From: Ignavibacteriales bacterium UBA1304
Lineage (GTDB): Bacteria; Bacteroidota; Ignavibacteria; Ignavibacteriales; Ignavibacteriaceae
NCBI GenBank assembly: GCA_002307295.1
Contig: DBTY01000034.1
Span: 62,001 to 126,000 of the forward strand
Length of the DNA stretch: 64,000 bases
Reading direction: 5' to 3'
Positions within the stretch are counted from its first letter, which is position 1; the number at the start of each line of letters is the position of its first letter. Below are positions 8,514 through 17,487 of this stretch, one piece after another. The translations under genes and the position numbers were made by a program. The notes beneath the pieces are model-generated. The model was not told the origin of the DNA. It did no database searches and worked only from the letters and a program-made list of their open reading frames with translations.

Positions 8514-10208
8514 TTAATTAACTATTCCAGCATAATTGCTAAAATGCGCAAGCAGCCACGAGTCCGGATCCAAGATAACATCTATAGGTTTTTTATCAAA
8601 CCGAAATTCAAAATTCCTGGTTTTAGAGCCTACATAAACTGTTTTAGTAACAAAATTAGTCGTCCCTTCAAAAAGTACTTTAACGTCTAACGAAAAAGAA
8701 TATTCGGGATATTCTTTTTGCGTTTGTTCCACATTAAGTTTTAAAGAGTAAGTTGAATCCTGCTGTTTTACAGACCAATCATAATCGGCTTCAATAATAC
8801 CGATACCTTCATATACCCACTGTTTAAAAAACTGGGTTAGGTTTTTGCCAGAAACTTTTTCACAAATAGTTTTAAAGTCGTTGGTAGAAGCGTTTTTATA
8901 TTTATACGTTTGAAAATAAGTCCTTAAAATAGAAAAGAAAGTCGAATCGCCGGTTTCTTTCCGTAACATGTGCAAAACCCATGAACCTTTATTATAAATG
9001 GTCATAGAAAATAAATCGCCGTCAGTACTATAAAGTTTTTCAGGAAAATCACGTTTGAATTTGCTTTGCATGGTCGATTTTAAAGCGTCAAACCCGGATT
9101 TTGCTTCATAATAAAGAGCTTCGGAGTAAGTTGCAAACCCTTCATTCAGCCAAATGTCCTTCCAGGTTGCGGGAGAAACAGCGTCTCCCCACCAGTGGTG
9201 AGACAATTCATGAATATAAACGTCGTCAAACAACTTTTTGCCGCTTACAAAGCTGCTTCCAACTCCGGTGATTGTCTGGTTTTCCATTGCGCCCTGCTGC
9301 CAAAGAAATTCCGCTATGCCGTATTTTTCTTTCATAAACGGATAGTCTCCAAACAATTTTGAAAATACTCTTAAGTATTCAGGCTGATCTTCAAAATCAA
9401 ATTTAGCGTTATTTTTATGTTCCGGTAAAACAAAATATTGAAGTTTTAACGTGTCGTTATTCTGATTAATATATTGATCTTCAAAAGTATCGTACTTAGA
9501 AGAAAACAGGCAGATTAAATAAGTAGCAATAGGATAAAAAGTTTTCCAATGATAAGTTTTTTCCGCTCCGTTTGCCGTTACATCCATAAGTTTACCGTTT
9601 GAAACGGAAGTTCTAGACGAATCGTTTGTAATCCTGATATCAAGCAGCGCTTTATCAGACGGAATATCGTTACACGGAAACCAGGTAGAAGCATAACTTG
9701 GCTCGTTTAAAGTATAAACAAGCGATTTATCGTTTATTTCCCCAAACACAAAGGAAGATAATCCTAACTTTTTAGGGCATCCCTTATAATTTACAGTAAT
9801 ATTAAAAGTGTCGTTATAATCCGCAGGAACCGGAATTGATAGTTTTGTTTTTTTATTAAAGTATTCTGTTTTTTTACCGTTTAACAAAACCTGGGATATA
9901 ATAAAATTATCATGAAAATTAAGGTCAATAGTTTTAAGGCCGGATTCTTTTATTAATCCGGTAACGGTAGTGACAGCTTCAATGATTTTTTCTTCAGGTA
10001 AAAGTCGTATGTTAATGTCATAGTGAAGGATATCAATTTTCTTTTGGTTGTCAGAAATATAATCAGAATCGGCTTCATCGACATTAAATGCAAAATATTT
10101 ATTTTCTTCATAATTTCTATTGTCAGAAATAATAGAGCCAAAGGTAATTCCAAACGAGAAAAATATGCTGCAAACAGCCGTAAAAAGCGCTTTTGATTTA
10201 TAATTCAA
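8514..10208 (-). CDS. Secreted M1-family aminopeptidase
   Basis: Zinc metallopeptidase of the gluzincin M1 family, expected to trim N-terminal residues from peptides outside the cytoplasm. The N-terminus has a hydrophobic signal segment (about 7-26). The substrate-anchoring GAMEN motif is at 306-310, the zinc site HELSHHWWGD at 333-342 and the third ligand Glu356 in LNEGFATYSE. At 564 residues it lacks the large C-terminal helical domain of long M1 enzymes. It stands alone, divergent from glgC, with a shared promoter region of about 115 bp. Confidence 0.9.
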   Translation of the reverse strand: MNYKSKALFTAVCSIFFSFGITFGSIISDNRNYEENKYFAFNVDEADSDYISDNQKKIDILHYDINIRLLPEEKIIEAVTTVTGLIKESGLKTIDLNFHDNFIISQVLLNGKKTEYFNKKTKLSIPVPADYNDTFNITVNYKGCPKKLGLSSFVFGEINDKSLVYTLNEPSYASTWFPCNDIPSDKALLDIRITNDSSRTSVSNGKLMDVTANGAEKTYHWKTFYPIATYLICLFSSKYDTFEDQYINQNNDTLKLQYFVLPEHKNNAKFDFEDQPEYLRVFSKLFGDYPFMKEKYGIAEFLWQQGAMENQTITGVGSSFVSGKKLFDDVYIHELSHHWWGDAVSPATWKDIWLNEGFATYSEALYYEAKSGFDALKSTMQSKFKRDFPEKLYSTDGDLFSMTIYNKGSWVLHMLRKETGDSTFFSILRTYFQTYKYKNASTNDFKTICEKVSGKNLTQFFKQWVYEGIGIIEADYDWSVKQQDSTYSLKLNVEQTQKEYPEYSFSLDVKVLFEGTTNFVTKTVYVGSKTRNFEFRFDKKPIDVILDPDSWLLAHFSNYAGIVN

Positions 10209-10322
10209 ACTTAATCCGGTTAAAATTGAAAATTAATTAAATGTTATATTTAAAGTTAACAATTTCTGTGATTGCCAATCAATTGTAAATTCAATATATT
10301 TGAAAAAAAAACGAGGGATTTT

Positions 10323-11561
10323 ATGCCTTATACTGGTTCATCTATATTGCGCGATACAATTACAATGATTTTAGCAGGCGGACAGGGAGAACGGTTACAT
10401 CCTTTAACGGCTTTTAGAAGCAAACCTTCCGTTCCGTTCGGCGGCAAATATAGAATTATTGACTTCGCTTTATCGAACTGCCTTAATTCTGGCTTAAGAC
10501 GAGTATACATACTTACTCAATATAAATCGGATTCTTTAAACCAGCATATTTTTGAGGCATGGAACATTTTTAATGCAGAATTGGGAGAGTGTATCTACTC
10601 CATTCCGCCGCAAAAAAAAGTTAGCGGCGATTGGTATTTAGGCACTGCAAACGCTATTCAACAAAACCTTAACCTCTTTGCTAACAGCGATAAATGTAAA
10701 TGGATGCTGCTTTTAAGCGGCGACCATATTTACAAGATGGACTATATAAAAATGCTTCAGGCACACATAGATAGAAAAGCCGACCTCTCTTTAGCCTGTA
10801 TAGAAGTGCCGCGCGAAAGCGCAAGCCGTTTTGGTATTGTTGGCGTAGACGACGATTACGTCGTAAATTCATTTATTGAAAAACCGGCTAACCCGCCAGA
10901 AATACCAGACAAACCGGGTTATTCCTTTGTAAACATGGCTATATACATTTTTAACGCTTCTGTTTTGCGCAGCGTTTTTGCCGAAATGGAACAAAAGAAG
11001 ATTAAAGCAAACGATTTCGGACAGGACGTTATTCCTTACATGTTAAAATCGAACCGCCATGTTGTGGCTTATAAATTTGAAGACGAAAACAAAAAGCAAT
11101 CCCCTTATTGGAAAGACATTGGAACAATTGAAAGCTATTACGAAGCCAACATGGATTTGATAAGCGTGCTTCCTGAATTTAACTTATACGATACCGACTG
11201 GCCTATACGCACATATCAGGGGCAATATCCCCCGGTAAAAACGGTTTCGCACGGCGAAGATAGAATTGGCCGCGATCTTAATTCGCTAATCTGCGACGGT
11301 TCTATTATTTCCGGAGGTCTTGTAGAAAGAAGTATTCTTGGTTTTAACGTAAGGATAAACAGCTTTAGTTACGTTTCCGATTCTATTGTGATGAACCATT
11401 GCGTAATAGGACGAAATGCAAAAATTAGAAGAGCGATAATTGATAAAAATGTCGTTATTCCGGAAGGCGTTGAAATTGGGTTTAACTATGAAGCCGATAA
11501 GAAAAGATTTACAGTTACAGATAGCGGACTTGTTGTAATTCCAAAGAATTATACATTTTAA
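10323..11561 (+). CDS. glgC: Glucose-1-phosphate adenylyltransferase
   Basis: Makes ADP-glucose from ATP and glucose-1-phosphate, the committed step of bacterial glycogen synthesis. 412 residues from the ATG at 10323, which has a GAGGG site five bases upstream; a TTG further up (10272) is not needed. Nucleotidyltransferase signature GGQGERLHPLT (19-29) and KPSVPFGGKYRIIDFALSN follow at once; WKDIGTIESYYEANMDL is the sugar-phosphate region. The C-terminal part shows hexapeptide-like left-handed beta-helix sequence (SIVMNHCVIGRNAKIRRAII). No other glycogen genes are adjacent. Confidence 0.95.
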   Translation: MPYTGSSILRDTITMILAGGQGERLHPLTAFRSKPSVPFGGKYRIIDFALSNCLNSGLRRVYILTQYKSDSLNQHIFEAWNIFNAELGECIYSIPPQKKVSGDWYLGTANAIQQNLNLFANSDKCKWMLLLSGDHIYKMDYIKMLQAHIDRKADLSLACIEVPRESASRFGIVGVDDDYVVNSFIEKPANPPEIPDKPGYSFVNMAIYIFNASVLRSVFAEMEQKKIKANDFGQDVIPYMLKSNRHVVAYKFEDENKKQSPYWKDIGTIESYYEANMDLISVLPEFNLYDTDWPIRTYQGQYPPVKTVSHGEDRIGRDLNSLICDGSIISGGLVERSILGFNVRINSFSYVSDSIVMNHCVIGRNAKIRRAIIDKNVVIPEGVEIGFNYEADKKRFTVTDSGLVVIPKNYTF

Positions 11562-11637
11562 GATGTTTTAATTTTGAAGTCCTTTATTATTAAAAAGATT
11601 TCTAAATTAGAACTATTGAAATAACAGCAAGTATGAA

Positions 11638-13473
11638 ATGAATTTAACTCTTGAATCTAAACTCTCTAATCTCCCTGATAAACCTGGCGTTTATCAGTAT
11701 TTTAACGAGAAAGGGAAAGTTATATACGTAGGAAAAGCTAAAAACCTCAAAAACAGAGTAAAAAGTTATTTCCATAGTTCTATAACTTCGCCCAAAACGC
11801 TCGCATTAGTTAGCAAAATAGTAAACCTTGAACTAATTATAACCGAAAGCGAAATTGAAGCTCTTGTATTGGAAAATAATCTGATTAAAGAGTTAAAGCC
11901 GCGCTATAACATTCTGCTGAAAGACGATAAGACTTACCCGTTTATAAGAATAACAAACGAACCTTTCCCGCGTATTTTTCCTACACGGAAAATAATACGC
12001 GACGGCTCAAAATACTTTGGCCCATATACCGAAGTTAAAAATATGAAGTCGTCTCTTAGAATGATTAACCAGATTTTTAAAATCAGAAGCTGCAATCTGT
12101 CGCTAAATAGCTCAAGCATTCAAAGCGGCAAATTCAAAGTATGTCTCGATTATCATATTAAAAAATGCGACGGCCCCTGCGAGGCGCTTGTTTCTCAGCA
12201 GGAATACTCTGAAATGGTTGAAGAAGTTGTAAAACTTCTAAAAGGCAAAACCGACGACCTGATTGCCGAAATAAAAAGCAGAATGAACGCCTATGTAACA
12301 GAACTAAAATTTGAAAAAGCCGCTGAATTAAGGGATAAAATTAACCAGTTAAGCGCAATTTCTTCTAAACAAAAAATTGTAAGCCAGGACTCCGAAGACC
12401 GCGATATTATTGCCGCAGCTAAAGAAGATAAGGACGTGTCAGGATCGATATTAAACATCAGAAACGGCAAGTTAATCAGCAAAAAACAAATTCGTTTAAG
12501 CGTAGAAATGGAAGACGAGCTTCCGGAAATTTACGCTTCGATTATTAAGTTTTATTATGGCGAGTTTACCGAAATTCCTAAAGAAATTGTTCTGGAAACC
12601 AACCCGGCGGACGAAGAAACATTAACAGACTGGCTGTCAGAAAAAGCTGGAAACCGGGTTCATTTTTTTGTGCCGCAGAGGGAAGGAAGTTTAAAATCCC
12701 TCGTCTCGCTAATTAAAATGTGCAAAGAAAATGCTATATTGCAGCTAAAGGATTTGCAGCTTCAAAGAATGAAGAAGGAAGGAAATATTCCCTACCCCGT
12801 TTCTGCATTGAAAAGAGATTTAAGATTAAGCATATTGCCTAAAGTAATTGAGTGTTTTGATAATTCAAATCTTCAGGGCAGCGATCCTGTGGCGAGCATG
12901 GTCGTTTTTGTAGACGGAAAGCCTAAAAAAAGCCTTTATAAACGATTTATCATCAAAGAAGTTATTGGTTCTGACGATTTTGCAAGTATGCGAGAAATCA
13001 TAAGACGCAGATATACGCGCGTTATGGAAGAAAAGCTCCCCTTCCCCGATCTGATTATGGTCGACGGAGGCAAAGGGCAATTGTCCAGCGCGGTTGAAGT
13101 TCTGGAAGAACTTAACATAAAGAATTATAATATAATAGGTTTAGCAAAACGGTTAGAGGAAGTATTCTTCCCTAATATGTCTGAAGCCGAATCGATTCCT
13201 AAAACTTCTTCCGGCTTAAAACTTCTCCAGCAGGTTCGAGACGAAGCTCATAGATTTGCAATAACTTTTCATAGAGAACGAAGAAGCAAACGTACAATTA
13301 CTACAGAACTTCTCGAAATTAAAGGAATCGGGAATAAGATTGCCGAAGCATTATTGAAAAATTTAGGCAGCGTTGAAAATATAAAAAACGCAGAGCTGAT
13401 AAAATTGGAAGAATTAATCGGTAAGAAAAAAGCGGCAATAGTAAAGAACTATTTTGATCAAAAGGAAAAATGA
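11638..13473 (+). CDS. uvrC: Excinuclease ABC subunit C
   Basis: Nuclease that makes the two incisions in nucleotide excision repair with UvrAB. 611 residues with all expected parts: N-terminal GIY-YIG nuclease (LPDKPGVYQYFNEKGKVIYV, then GKAKNLKNRV), a UVR motif around 210-245 (LKFEKAAELRDKI) that contacts UvrB, an RNase H-like second nuclease (IECFDNSNLQGSDPVASMVV, then DLIMVDGGKGQLSSA) and a C-terminal helix-hairpin-helix pair (LLEIKGIGNKIAEALLKNLG). Its stop overlaps the start of the next gene by 4 bases. Confidence 0.97.
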   Translation: MNLTLESKLSNLPDKPGVYQYFNEKGKVIYVGKAKNLKNRVKSYFHSSITSPKTLALVSKIVNLELIITESEIEALVLENNLIKELKPRYNILLKDDKTYPFIRITNEPFPRIFPTRKIIRDGSKYFGPYTEVKNMKSSLRMINQIFKIRSCNLSLNSSSIQSGKFKVCLDYHIKKCDGPCEALVSQQEYSEMVEEVVKLLKGKTDDLIAEIKSRMNAYVTELKFEKAAELRDKINQLSAISSKQKIVSQDSEDRDIIAAAKEDKDVSGSILNIRNGKLISKKQIRLSVEMEDELPEIYASIIKFYYGEFTEIPKEIVLETNPADEETLTDWLSEKAGNRVHFFVPQREGSLKSLVSLIKMCKENAILQLKDLQLQRMKKEGNIPYPVSALKRDLRLSILPKVIECFDNSNLQGSDPVASMVVFVDGKPKKSLYKRFIIKEVIGSDDFASMREIIRRRYTRVMEEKLPFPDLIMVDGGKGQLSSAVEVLEELNIKNYNIIGLAKRLEEVFFPNMSEAESIPKTSSGLKLLQQVRDEAHRFAITFHRERRSKRTITTELLEIKGIGNKIAEALLKNLGSVENIKNAELIKLEELIGKKKAAIVKNYFDQKEK

Positions 13474-14348
13474 AAAAACTTATTCAGTTATCGGCATATA
13501 TCGTCTTTTCGGCGGCTTTGTGTTGTTACGCAACAGATAGAAGAAAAATAACAGAACACCTGCCCTTAGACGCATACAGAGCAATTTTACACTATTCGTC
13601 AGTCCGCGATACTCTTTATACTTTAGCAGACCAGTTTATTGAAGTAAATTTAAAATCTCAAAACGCTTATCTTTTTACCAGAAATGGCGAGGTAAAGCGA
13701 TTCAAAATATCTTCCGGGAACCCTAAATTAAAAAAAGCAGTAGCCACAAAAGAAGGGCTATATGTAATCCAATCCAAAATGCCTCAATGGTTTTCAAAGC
13801 AATTTGACCAGACGCTGATGTTAAACTGGATGGGGTTTAATTACGGAATAGGTTTCCACGCTTTAAAAAGCAAAGGTTATTACCGAAATCTTGGCGTTCG
13901 GCGCAGTTCGCACGGCTGTGTTAGAATTTCAAACGAAGACGCTGAAGAGTTATACCCTGTTGTAAAAATGGGCACGCCCGTTTTAGTCCACAGCGGCAAT
14001 TATGCCGTTGCTCTCCAGTTTGCAAATAAGAGTGAAAAATACCAGACTCTTGCTTCCAGGCAATTGGAACTAAAGCATAAACAACGTCTAAAAGATCTTT
14101 ATGACGGTAAATATATGCTGTATTACGGAGATAGATATTTAATTGACAGAAAGAACGTGACGCATAACGGTTTAGATATAGGCGACGTAACTAAAATACC
14201 TTCGCGACCTATTTTTTATCCTTACTTCCTCGATCTGAAAGGAGAAAAAGAAGCGCAGTTTTATCAGAGAGCAAAGGAAGATATGCGGATGACCGAGACC
14301 AATAAGCTGCCTAGCCAGCCTCCGTTTCTTCCGGAAAATGATAAGTAG
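13470..14348 (+). CDS. L,D-transpeptidase (YkuD family), exported
   Basis: Exported enzyme predicted to form 3-3 cross-links or attach proteins in peptidoglycan. A signal peptide (about 1-21, ending CCYA) precedes the domain. The YkuD catalytic motif is SHGCVRISNEDAEELY with Cys150; His130 in GIGFHAL and His148 complete the expected site. After the catalytic domain there are about 120 residues I cannot assign, rich in Lys and Tyr, possibly a wall-binding tail. Start overlaps the uvrC stop (ATGA), so the two are co-transcribed, although the functions differ. Confidence 0.85.
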   Translation: MKKLIQLSAYIVFSAALCCYATDRRKITEHLPLDAYRAILHYSSVRDTLYTLADQFIEVNLKSQNAYLFTRNGEVKRFKISSGNPKLKKAVATKEGLYVIQSKMPQWFSKQFDQTLMLNWMGFNYGIGFHALKSKGYYRNLGVRRSSHGCVRISNEDAEELYPVVKMGTPVLVHSGNYAVALQFANKSEKYQTLASRQLELKHKQRLKDLYDGKYMLYYGDRYLIDRKNVTHNGLDIGDVTKIPSRPIFYPYFLDLKGEKEAQFYQRAKEDMRMTETNKLPSQPPFLPENDK

Positions 14349-14376
14349 GATAGCGTAATGCATTTTTAAATTTCGT

Positions 14377-14423
14377 AGCTGCGGACTTTTCGCTCGATAA
14401 ACTCAACGACCAAGTCCGCAGCT
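14377..14423. repeat. Inverted repeat, 12-bp stem
   Basis: agctgcggactt and aagtccgcagct form a perfect 12-bp stem around a 23-nt loop, 28 bp past the end of the L,D-transpeptidase gene. It is followed by a weak A-rich run. It may be a terminator for the uvrC operon or a REP-like element. Confidence 0.65.
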
Positions 14424-14482
14424 TAAAAATCCATTTAGATTGGTAGTCAAGAAGAACTTACACGACTACCGTAGCCTCTCGG

Positions 14483-14505
14483 CGGTCACGGTCGTACCGT
14501 GACCG
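14483..14505. repeat. Inverted repeat, perfect 10-bp stem, 3-nt loop
   Basis: cggtcacggt and accgtgaccg pair fully around a cgt loop. Compact and GC-rich in AT-rich DNA; no T-run follows on either strand, so a REP-like role is more likely than termination. Confidence 0.65.
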
Positions 14506-14673
14506 AAACAGAAGCTTAAAATAATAAACTAACTATCAAGAATAGCTTTCTTTATTCCGTAAGAGCCCTCCCCTGACGGCCAAGACAATATTTTGGCTAC
14601 CTTAACTGTAACATCGCCATCATGAGCGTCAGTCGAAGGATGACTGACTTACTAAACATGCATTAAACTTATT

Positions 14674-14701
14674 GTCATGGTTCGACTTCGCTCACCATGA
14701 C
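14674..14701. repeat. Inverted repeat, gtcatggt/accatgac
   Basis: An 8-bp stem around a 12-nt loop (tcgacttcgctc). The arrangement resembles dispersed intergenic palindromes common in genomes of this lineage. Only one full copy is in this window. Confidence 0.55.
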
Positions 14702-14758
14702 GCAAAAATGTGAGCTTACCGAAGCGCAACGTCACCTATTGTTCAATTTAGCTTCTCG

Positions 14759-15415
14759 TTATAACCCCAAATCTTCATTTATCAGAATAATTTTTATTCT
14801 CCCCTTTGGGAACGATTTTTCCGTAATTACCCATGTATTACAAAGCCGTTGAGGACTTGTACAATCCATACATGCCGATGTTTTTTTACACGGCGTGACC
14901 ATATTAGGATGACGGGCTGCGTTAAGAGGCGCGGCTAAGTTTTTAATTCGGCTAACGGCTTCGTCTAAATTTGGAACGATCTTATTTCTACCGATAAAAA
15001 GCGCAACTTTCCGGGGTCCAAAAGTAATTGCGGCTACTCTGTTCCCAACCATATCAAGATTTACAAGCTGCCCTTTTTCTGTTACGGCGTTTGATCCGGT
15101 TAAAAACAAATCGGAGGTTAAAGCTTCCTTCCTTTTTTTTATCTGGTCTTTCCAATCAAGGGATTTATCGAACGTATCGATAAAATTAATTTCCTTATTG
15201 TTTCTAAGTTCTTCTAAAATCAATGTTTTATGCAGAGTCATAGAGTCGCCCCAACCGACCGAAAGCGGTTTTTCCACGGCAAATATTTTTTCAAAAAATA
15301 TGGATTTGGCCTCTTCGGCATTATCCGCTATATAAACTTCAAAGTTATTTATTTCGAGTTGTTTTTTTACTTTTTCGAGTTTGTTTCTCCAAAAAGTTAT
15401 TTCATATTCTTCCAT
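14759..15415 (-). CDS. LUD-domain protein (LutC/YkgG-like) with cysteine cluster
   Basis: A 218-residue cytoplasmic protein of the LUD (DUF162) family, related to LutC of lactate utilisation. LFLTGSNAVTEKGQLVNLD and GNRVAAITFGPRKV are the family core, probably a nucleotide- or CoA-like ligand fold. Near the C-terminus CKKTSACMDC plus a Cys seven residues on make a four-cysteine cluster that could bind an iron-sulfur centre; this is inference. LutA and LutB are not adjacent, so lactate oxidation is not implied. The ATG at 15415 fits the family start better than a TTG at 15460; neither has a strong ribosome site. Confidence 0.75.
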   Translation of the reverse strand: MEEYEITFWRNKLEKVKKQLEINNFEVYIADNAEEAKSIFFEKIFAVEKPLSVGWGDSMTLHKTLILEELRNNKEINFIDTFDKSLDWKDQIKKRKEALTSDLFLTGSNAVTEKGQLVNLDMVGNRVAAITFGPRKVALFIGRNKIVPNLDEAVSRIKNLAAPLNAARHPNMVTPCKKTSACMDCTSPQRLCNTWVITEKSFPKGRIKIILINEDLGL

Positions 15416-15698
15416 AGCAAGCGTATTTATTTGGATATAATTGTGTATTGAGTAATTCAATTTATTTTAACAAAATTACTTTAACTCAAAACCATTAGCA
15501 ATAAGAGGCGTTTTATGCCAGTTTCTATAATTATGTTTTTGCCGGATATTTAGTTTATTTTGTCTATATTTGAGTACAGTTTAATGCGTTAACCGAAAAA
15601 CGCTCAGGAACGAGTTAACCGTTAGTATTGTTATATACCTTGAAAGTATTGTCCTATTTTCACTATATTTACATGTTAAATAAAGATAAGATCGAAAA

Positions 15699-16055
15699 AT
15701 GACGTTAGAAATGTTTAAATCGAAAATACACAGAGCTACAGTTACAATGGCTGAGCTCTATTATGAAGGCAGCATTACTGTAGACGAAGAATTATTAAAA
15801 GCAGCTGATATTTTACCTTATGAAAAAGTTCAGGTAGTAAATGTAAATAACGGAACCCGGTTAGAGACCTATACGCTGGTTGGCGAAGCCGGAAGCGGAA
15901 TAATTTGCCTAAACGGACCTGCCGCAAGGCTTGGCGCTGTAGGCGACGAAGTTATTATTATTACTTATGCCCAAATGGAAAAGAAAGAAGCGGAACAACA
16001 TAAACCAAGAATTGTTCTGGTTGACAAAAAGAATAAAATTTCTAAAATTTTGTAA
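15699..16055 (+). CDS. panD: Aspartate 1-decarboxylase
   Basis: Pyruvoyl enzyme that decarboxylates aspartate to beta-alanine for pantothenate and CoA synthesis. 118 residues. The self-cleavage site is Gly24-Ser25 in YYEGSITVDEELL; NGPAARLGAVGDEVIIITYA is the conserved C-terminal part. It is made as a proenzyme and cleaved before Ser25. It begins a plus-strand run continuing through argS. Confidence 0.96.
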   Translation: MTLEMFKSKIHRATVTMAELYYEGSITVDEELLKAADILPYEKVQVVNVNNGTRLETYTLVGEAGSGIICLNGPAARLGAVGDEVIIITYAQMEKKEAEQHKPRIVLVDKKNKISKIL

Positions 16056-16089
16056 AATAAATATAGTATTTAATTCTAAGGGTTAAATT

Positions 16090-16575
16090 ATGAAAAAATT
16101 ATTATTTGTTATGGTAGTTTGCTTTAGTTTTTTAGCAAATGCTCAGTTCAGAGATGATAATCAATTTACTCCAAGCATTAAAGAAAGCATGATAAATACT
16201 AATGCAGGGAATGTATTAGGTTTTATTAATCCTAATAATTTTTCCATGCATCACACTTACAGCCTTTCATTTTCGTCGTTTGGCGGAGGCAACAATATGG
16301 CTGTAGGCGTATATACCAACAGCATGGCTTATAAATTTGCCGATAATCTTAATGTTCAGGTAGACGCAAGTCTTGTTCATACTCCTTACAATTCAATGAG
16401 CAAACAGTATCAAAATGACATTAACGGAATTTATATAAGCAACGCTTTGTTGAATTATCAGCCATGGAAAGACGTTCATGTAGTCGTTCAGTACAGAAAA
16501 GTTCCTTACAGTTATTATAACGGTTTTGGATACGGCATGTTTAACGACGATCTTTTTGGAACCGCTAATAGATAG
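16090..16575 (+). CDS. Exported hypothetical protein
   Basis: 161 residues with a clear Sec signal peptide (about 1-18, ending ANA). The mature part is rich in Asn, Tyr, Ser and Gly with alternating hydrophobic stretches, suggesting beta structure and periplasmic or outer-membrane location. A NNMAVGVYTNSMAYKFADN region resembles strands of small porin-like proteins, but I cannot name a family. It lies 34 bp after panD and 26 bp before the LytR_C gene. Confidence 0.7.
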   Translation: MKKLLFVMVVCFSFLANAQFRDDNQFTPSIKESMINTNAGNVLGFINPNNFSMHHTYSLSFSSFGGGNNMAVGVYTNSMAYKFADNLNVQVDASLVHTPYNSMSKQYQNDINGIYISNALLNYQPWKDVHVVVQYRKVPYSYYNGFGYGMFNDDLFGTANR

Positions 16576-16601
16576 TTTTTGAAACAGAATAAATTTACCA
16601 A

Positions 16602-17087
16602 GTGAAAGAAGAAAAAGAAACAAAAGATATTCCTCAAAAGACGGAGACAAAACAAAAGACCAATTTGTTTTTAAATCTGTCGTTAGTTTTTCTTGGGCTT
16701 TTGGTTTTATACTTAGGTTACAGCCTGGTAAACAGAGTAATACCTGCTAAAGAAGACCCCAATCTAAACAACGCCCCTCATGCGGCGGATTATATCCAGA
16801 TAGAAGTGTTGAACGGTTGCGGCGTAGCTGGCGTGGCGGATAAATTTACTAATTACCTTCGCGATAATAAATTTGACGTAATCCAATCGGGCAATTATAT
16901 GTCGTTCGACGTGGATAAATCTATGGTAATAGACAGAATTGGCAATATGGCAAATGCCGAAAAAGCGGCTAAACTGCTTGGAATCAAAAAAGAAAATATT
17001 ATTCAACAGATAAATAAGAACTACTTTTTAGACGTAACGTTTGTGATAGGAAAAGATTATAATCAACTTAAACCATTTAATAAATAA
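16602..17087 (+). CDS. LytR C-terminal domain membrane protein
   Basis: 161 residues starting at GTG. A charged N-terminal tail is followed by one membrane helix (about 22-43), then a LytR_C-type domain beginning IQIEVLNGCGVAGVADKF near residue 66. This domain is found attached to LytR-CpsA-Psr wall-ligase proteins and on its own in Bacteroidota-like genomes, where its role is not known. It is directly upstream of rsfS. Confidence 0.75.
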   Translation: MKEEKETKDIPQKTETKQKTNLFLNLSLVFLGLLVLYLGYSLVNRVIPAKEDPNLNNAPHAADYIQIEVLNGCGVAGVADKFTNYLRDNKFDVIQSGNYMSFDVDKSMVIDRIGNMANAEKAAKLLGIKKENIIQQINKNYFLDVTFVIGKDYNQLKPFNK

Positions 17088-17096
17088 GGCACGAAA

Positions 17097-17465
17097 TTGG
17101 ATTCCAAATTATTAGCAGATAGAATAACAGAATTGATTTTTAATAAAAAAGGATTGGATGTAAAGGTTCTTGATATAAGAAAAGTTACAACAATGGCCGA
17201 CTATTTCATTATTTGTTCTGCCGACTCGGATACTCAGGTTAGGGCTATCGCCGACGAAGTCGAAAAATCATTAAGAGACGACGGCGTTAAATGCTGGCAT
17301 AGAGAGGGTTATCAGTCGTTAAATTGGGTTTTGATTGATTATATCGACGTAGTAGTTCATATTTTTACAAAGAACGCAAGAGAATTTTATAACCTCGAAA
17401 AACTCTGGGGAGACGCTGAAATTACCGAAGTTCAAGACCCGGTTCTTGCCGCAGACGCTAACTAA
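17097..17465 (+). CDS. rsfS: Ribosome silencing factor RsfS
   Basis: Iojap-family protein that binds ribosomal protein uL14 and blocks subunit joining under starvation. 122 residues from a TTG start. KVTTMADYFIICSADSDTQV, then a region ending CWHREGYQSLNWVLIDYIDV and VVHIFTKNAREFYNLEKLWG are the family signatures. It sits 9 bp after the LytR_C gene and 22 bp before argS. Confidence 0.93.
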   Translation: MDSKLLADRITELIFNKKGLDVKVLDIRKVTTMADYFIICSADSDTQVRAIADEVEKSLRDDGVKCWHREGYQSLNWVLIDYIDVVVHIFTKNAREFYNLEKLWGDAEITEVQDPVLAADAN

Positions 17466-17487
17466 TTTAGAATATACAGGATAAATC

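Larger units (their letters stand above)
14349..14758. other. 410-bp gap with three different palindromes
   Basis: No coding frame is convincing. The gap lies between convergent genes and holds three unrelated inverted repeats, listed separately at 14377-14423, 14483-14505 and 14674-14701, plus a partly similar sequence near 14621-14647 (catgagcgtcagtcg). It looks like an accumulation site for small palindromic repeats rather than a decayed gene. Confidence 0.6.

Noticed and set aside
10272..10322. Upstream TTG extension of glgC
   Set aside because: The ATG at 10323 has a proper ribosome site and matches the family N-terminus; the extension has neither.
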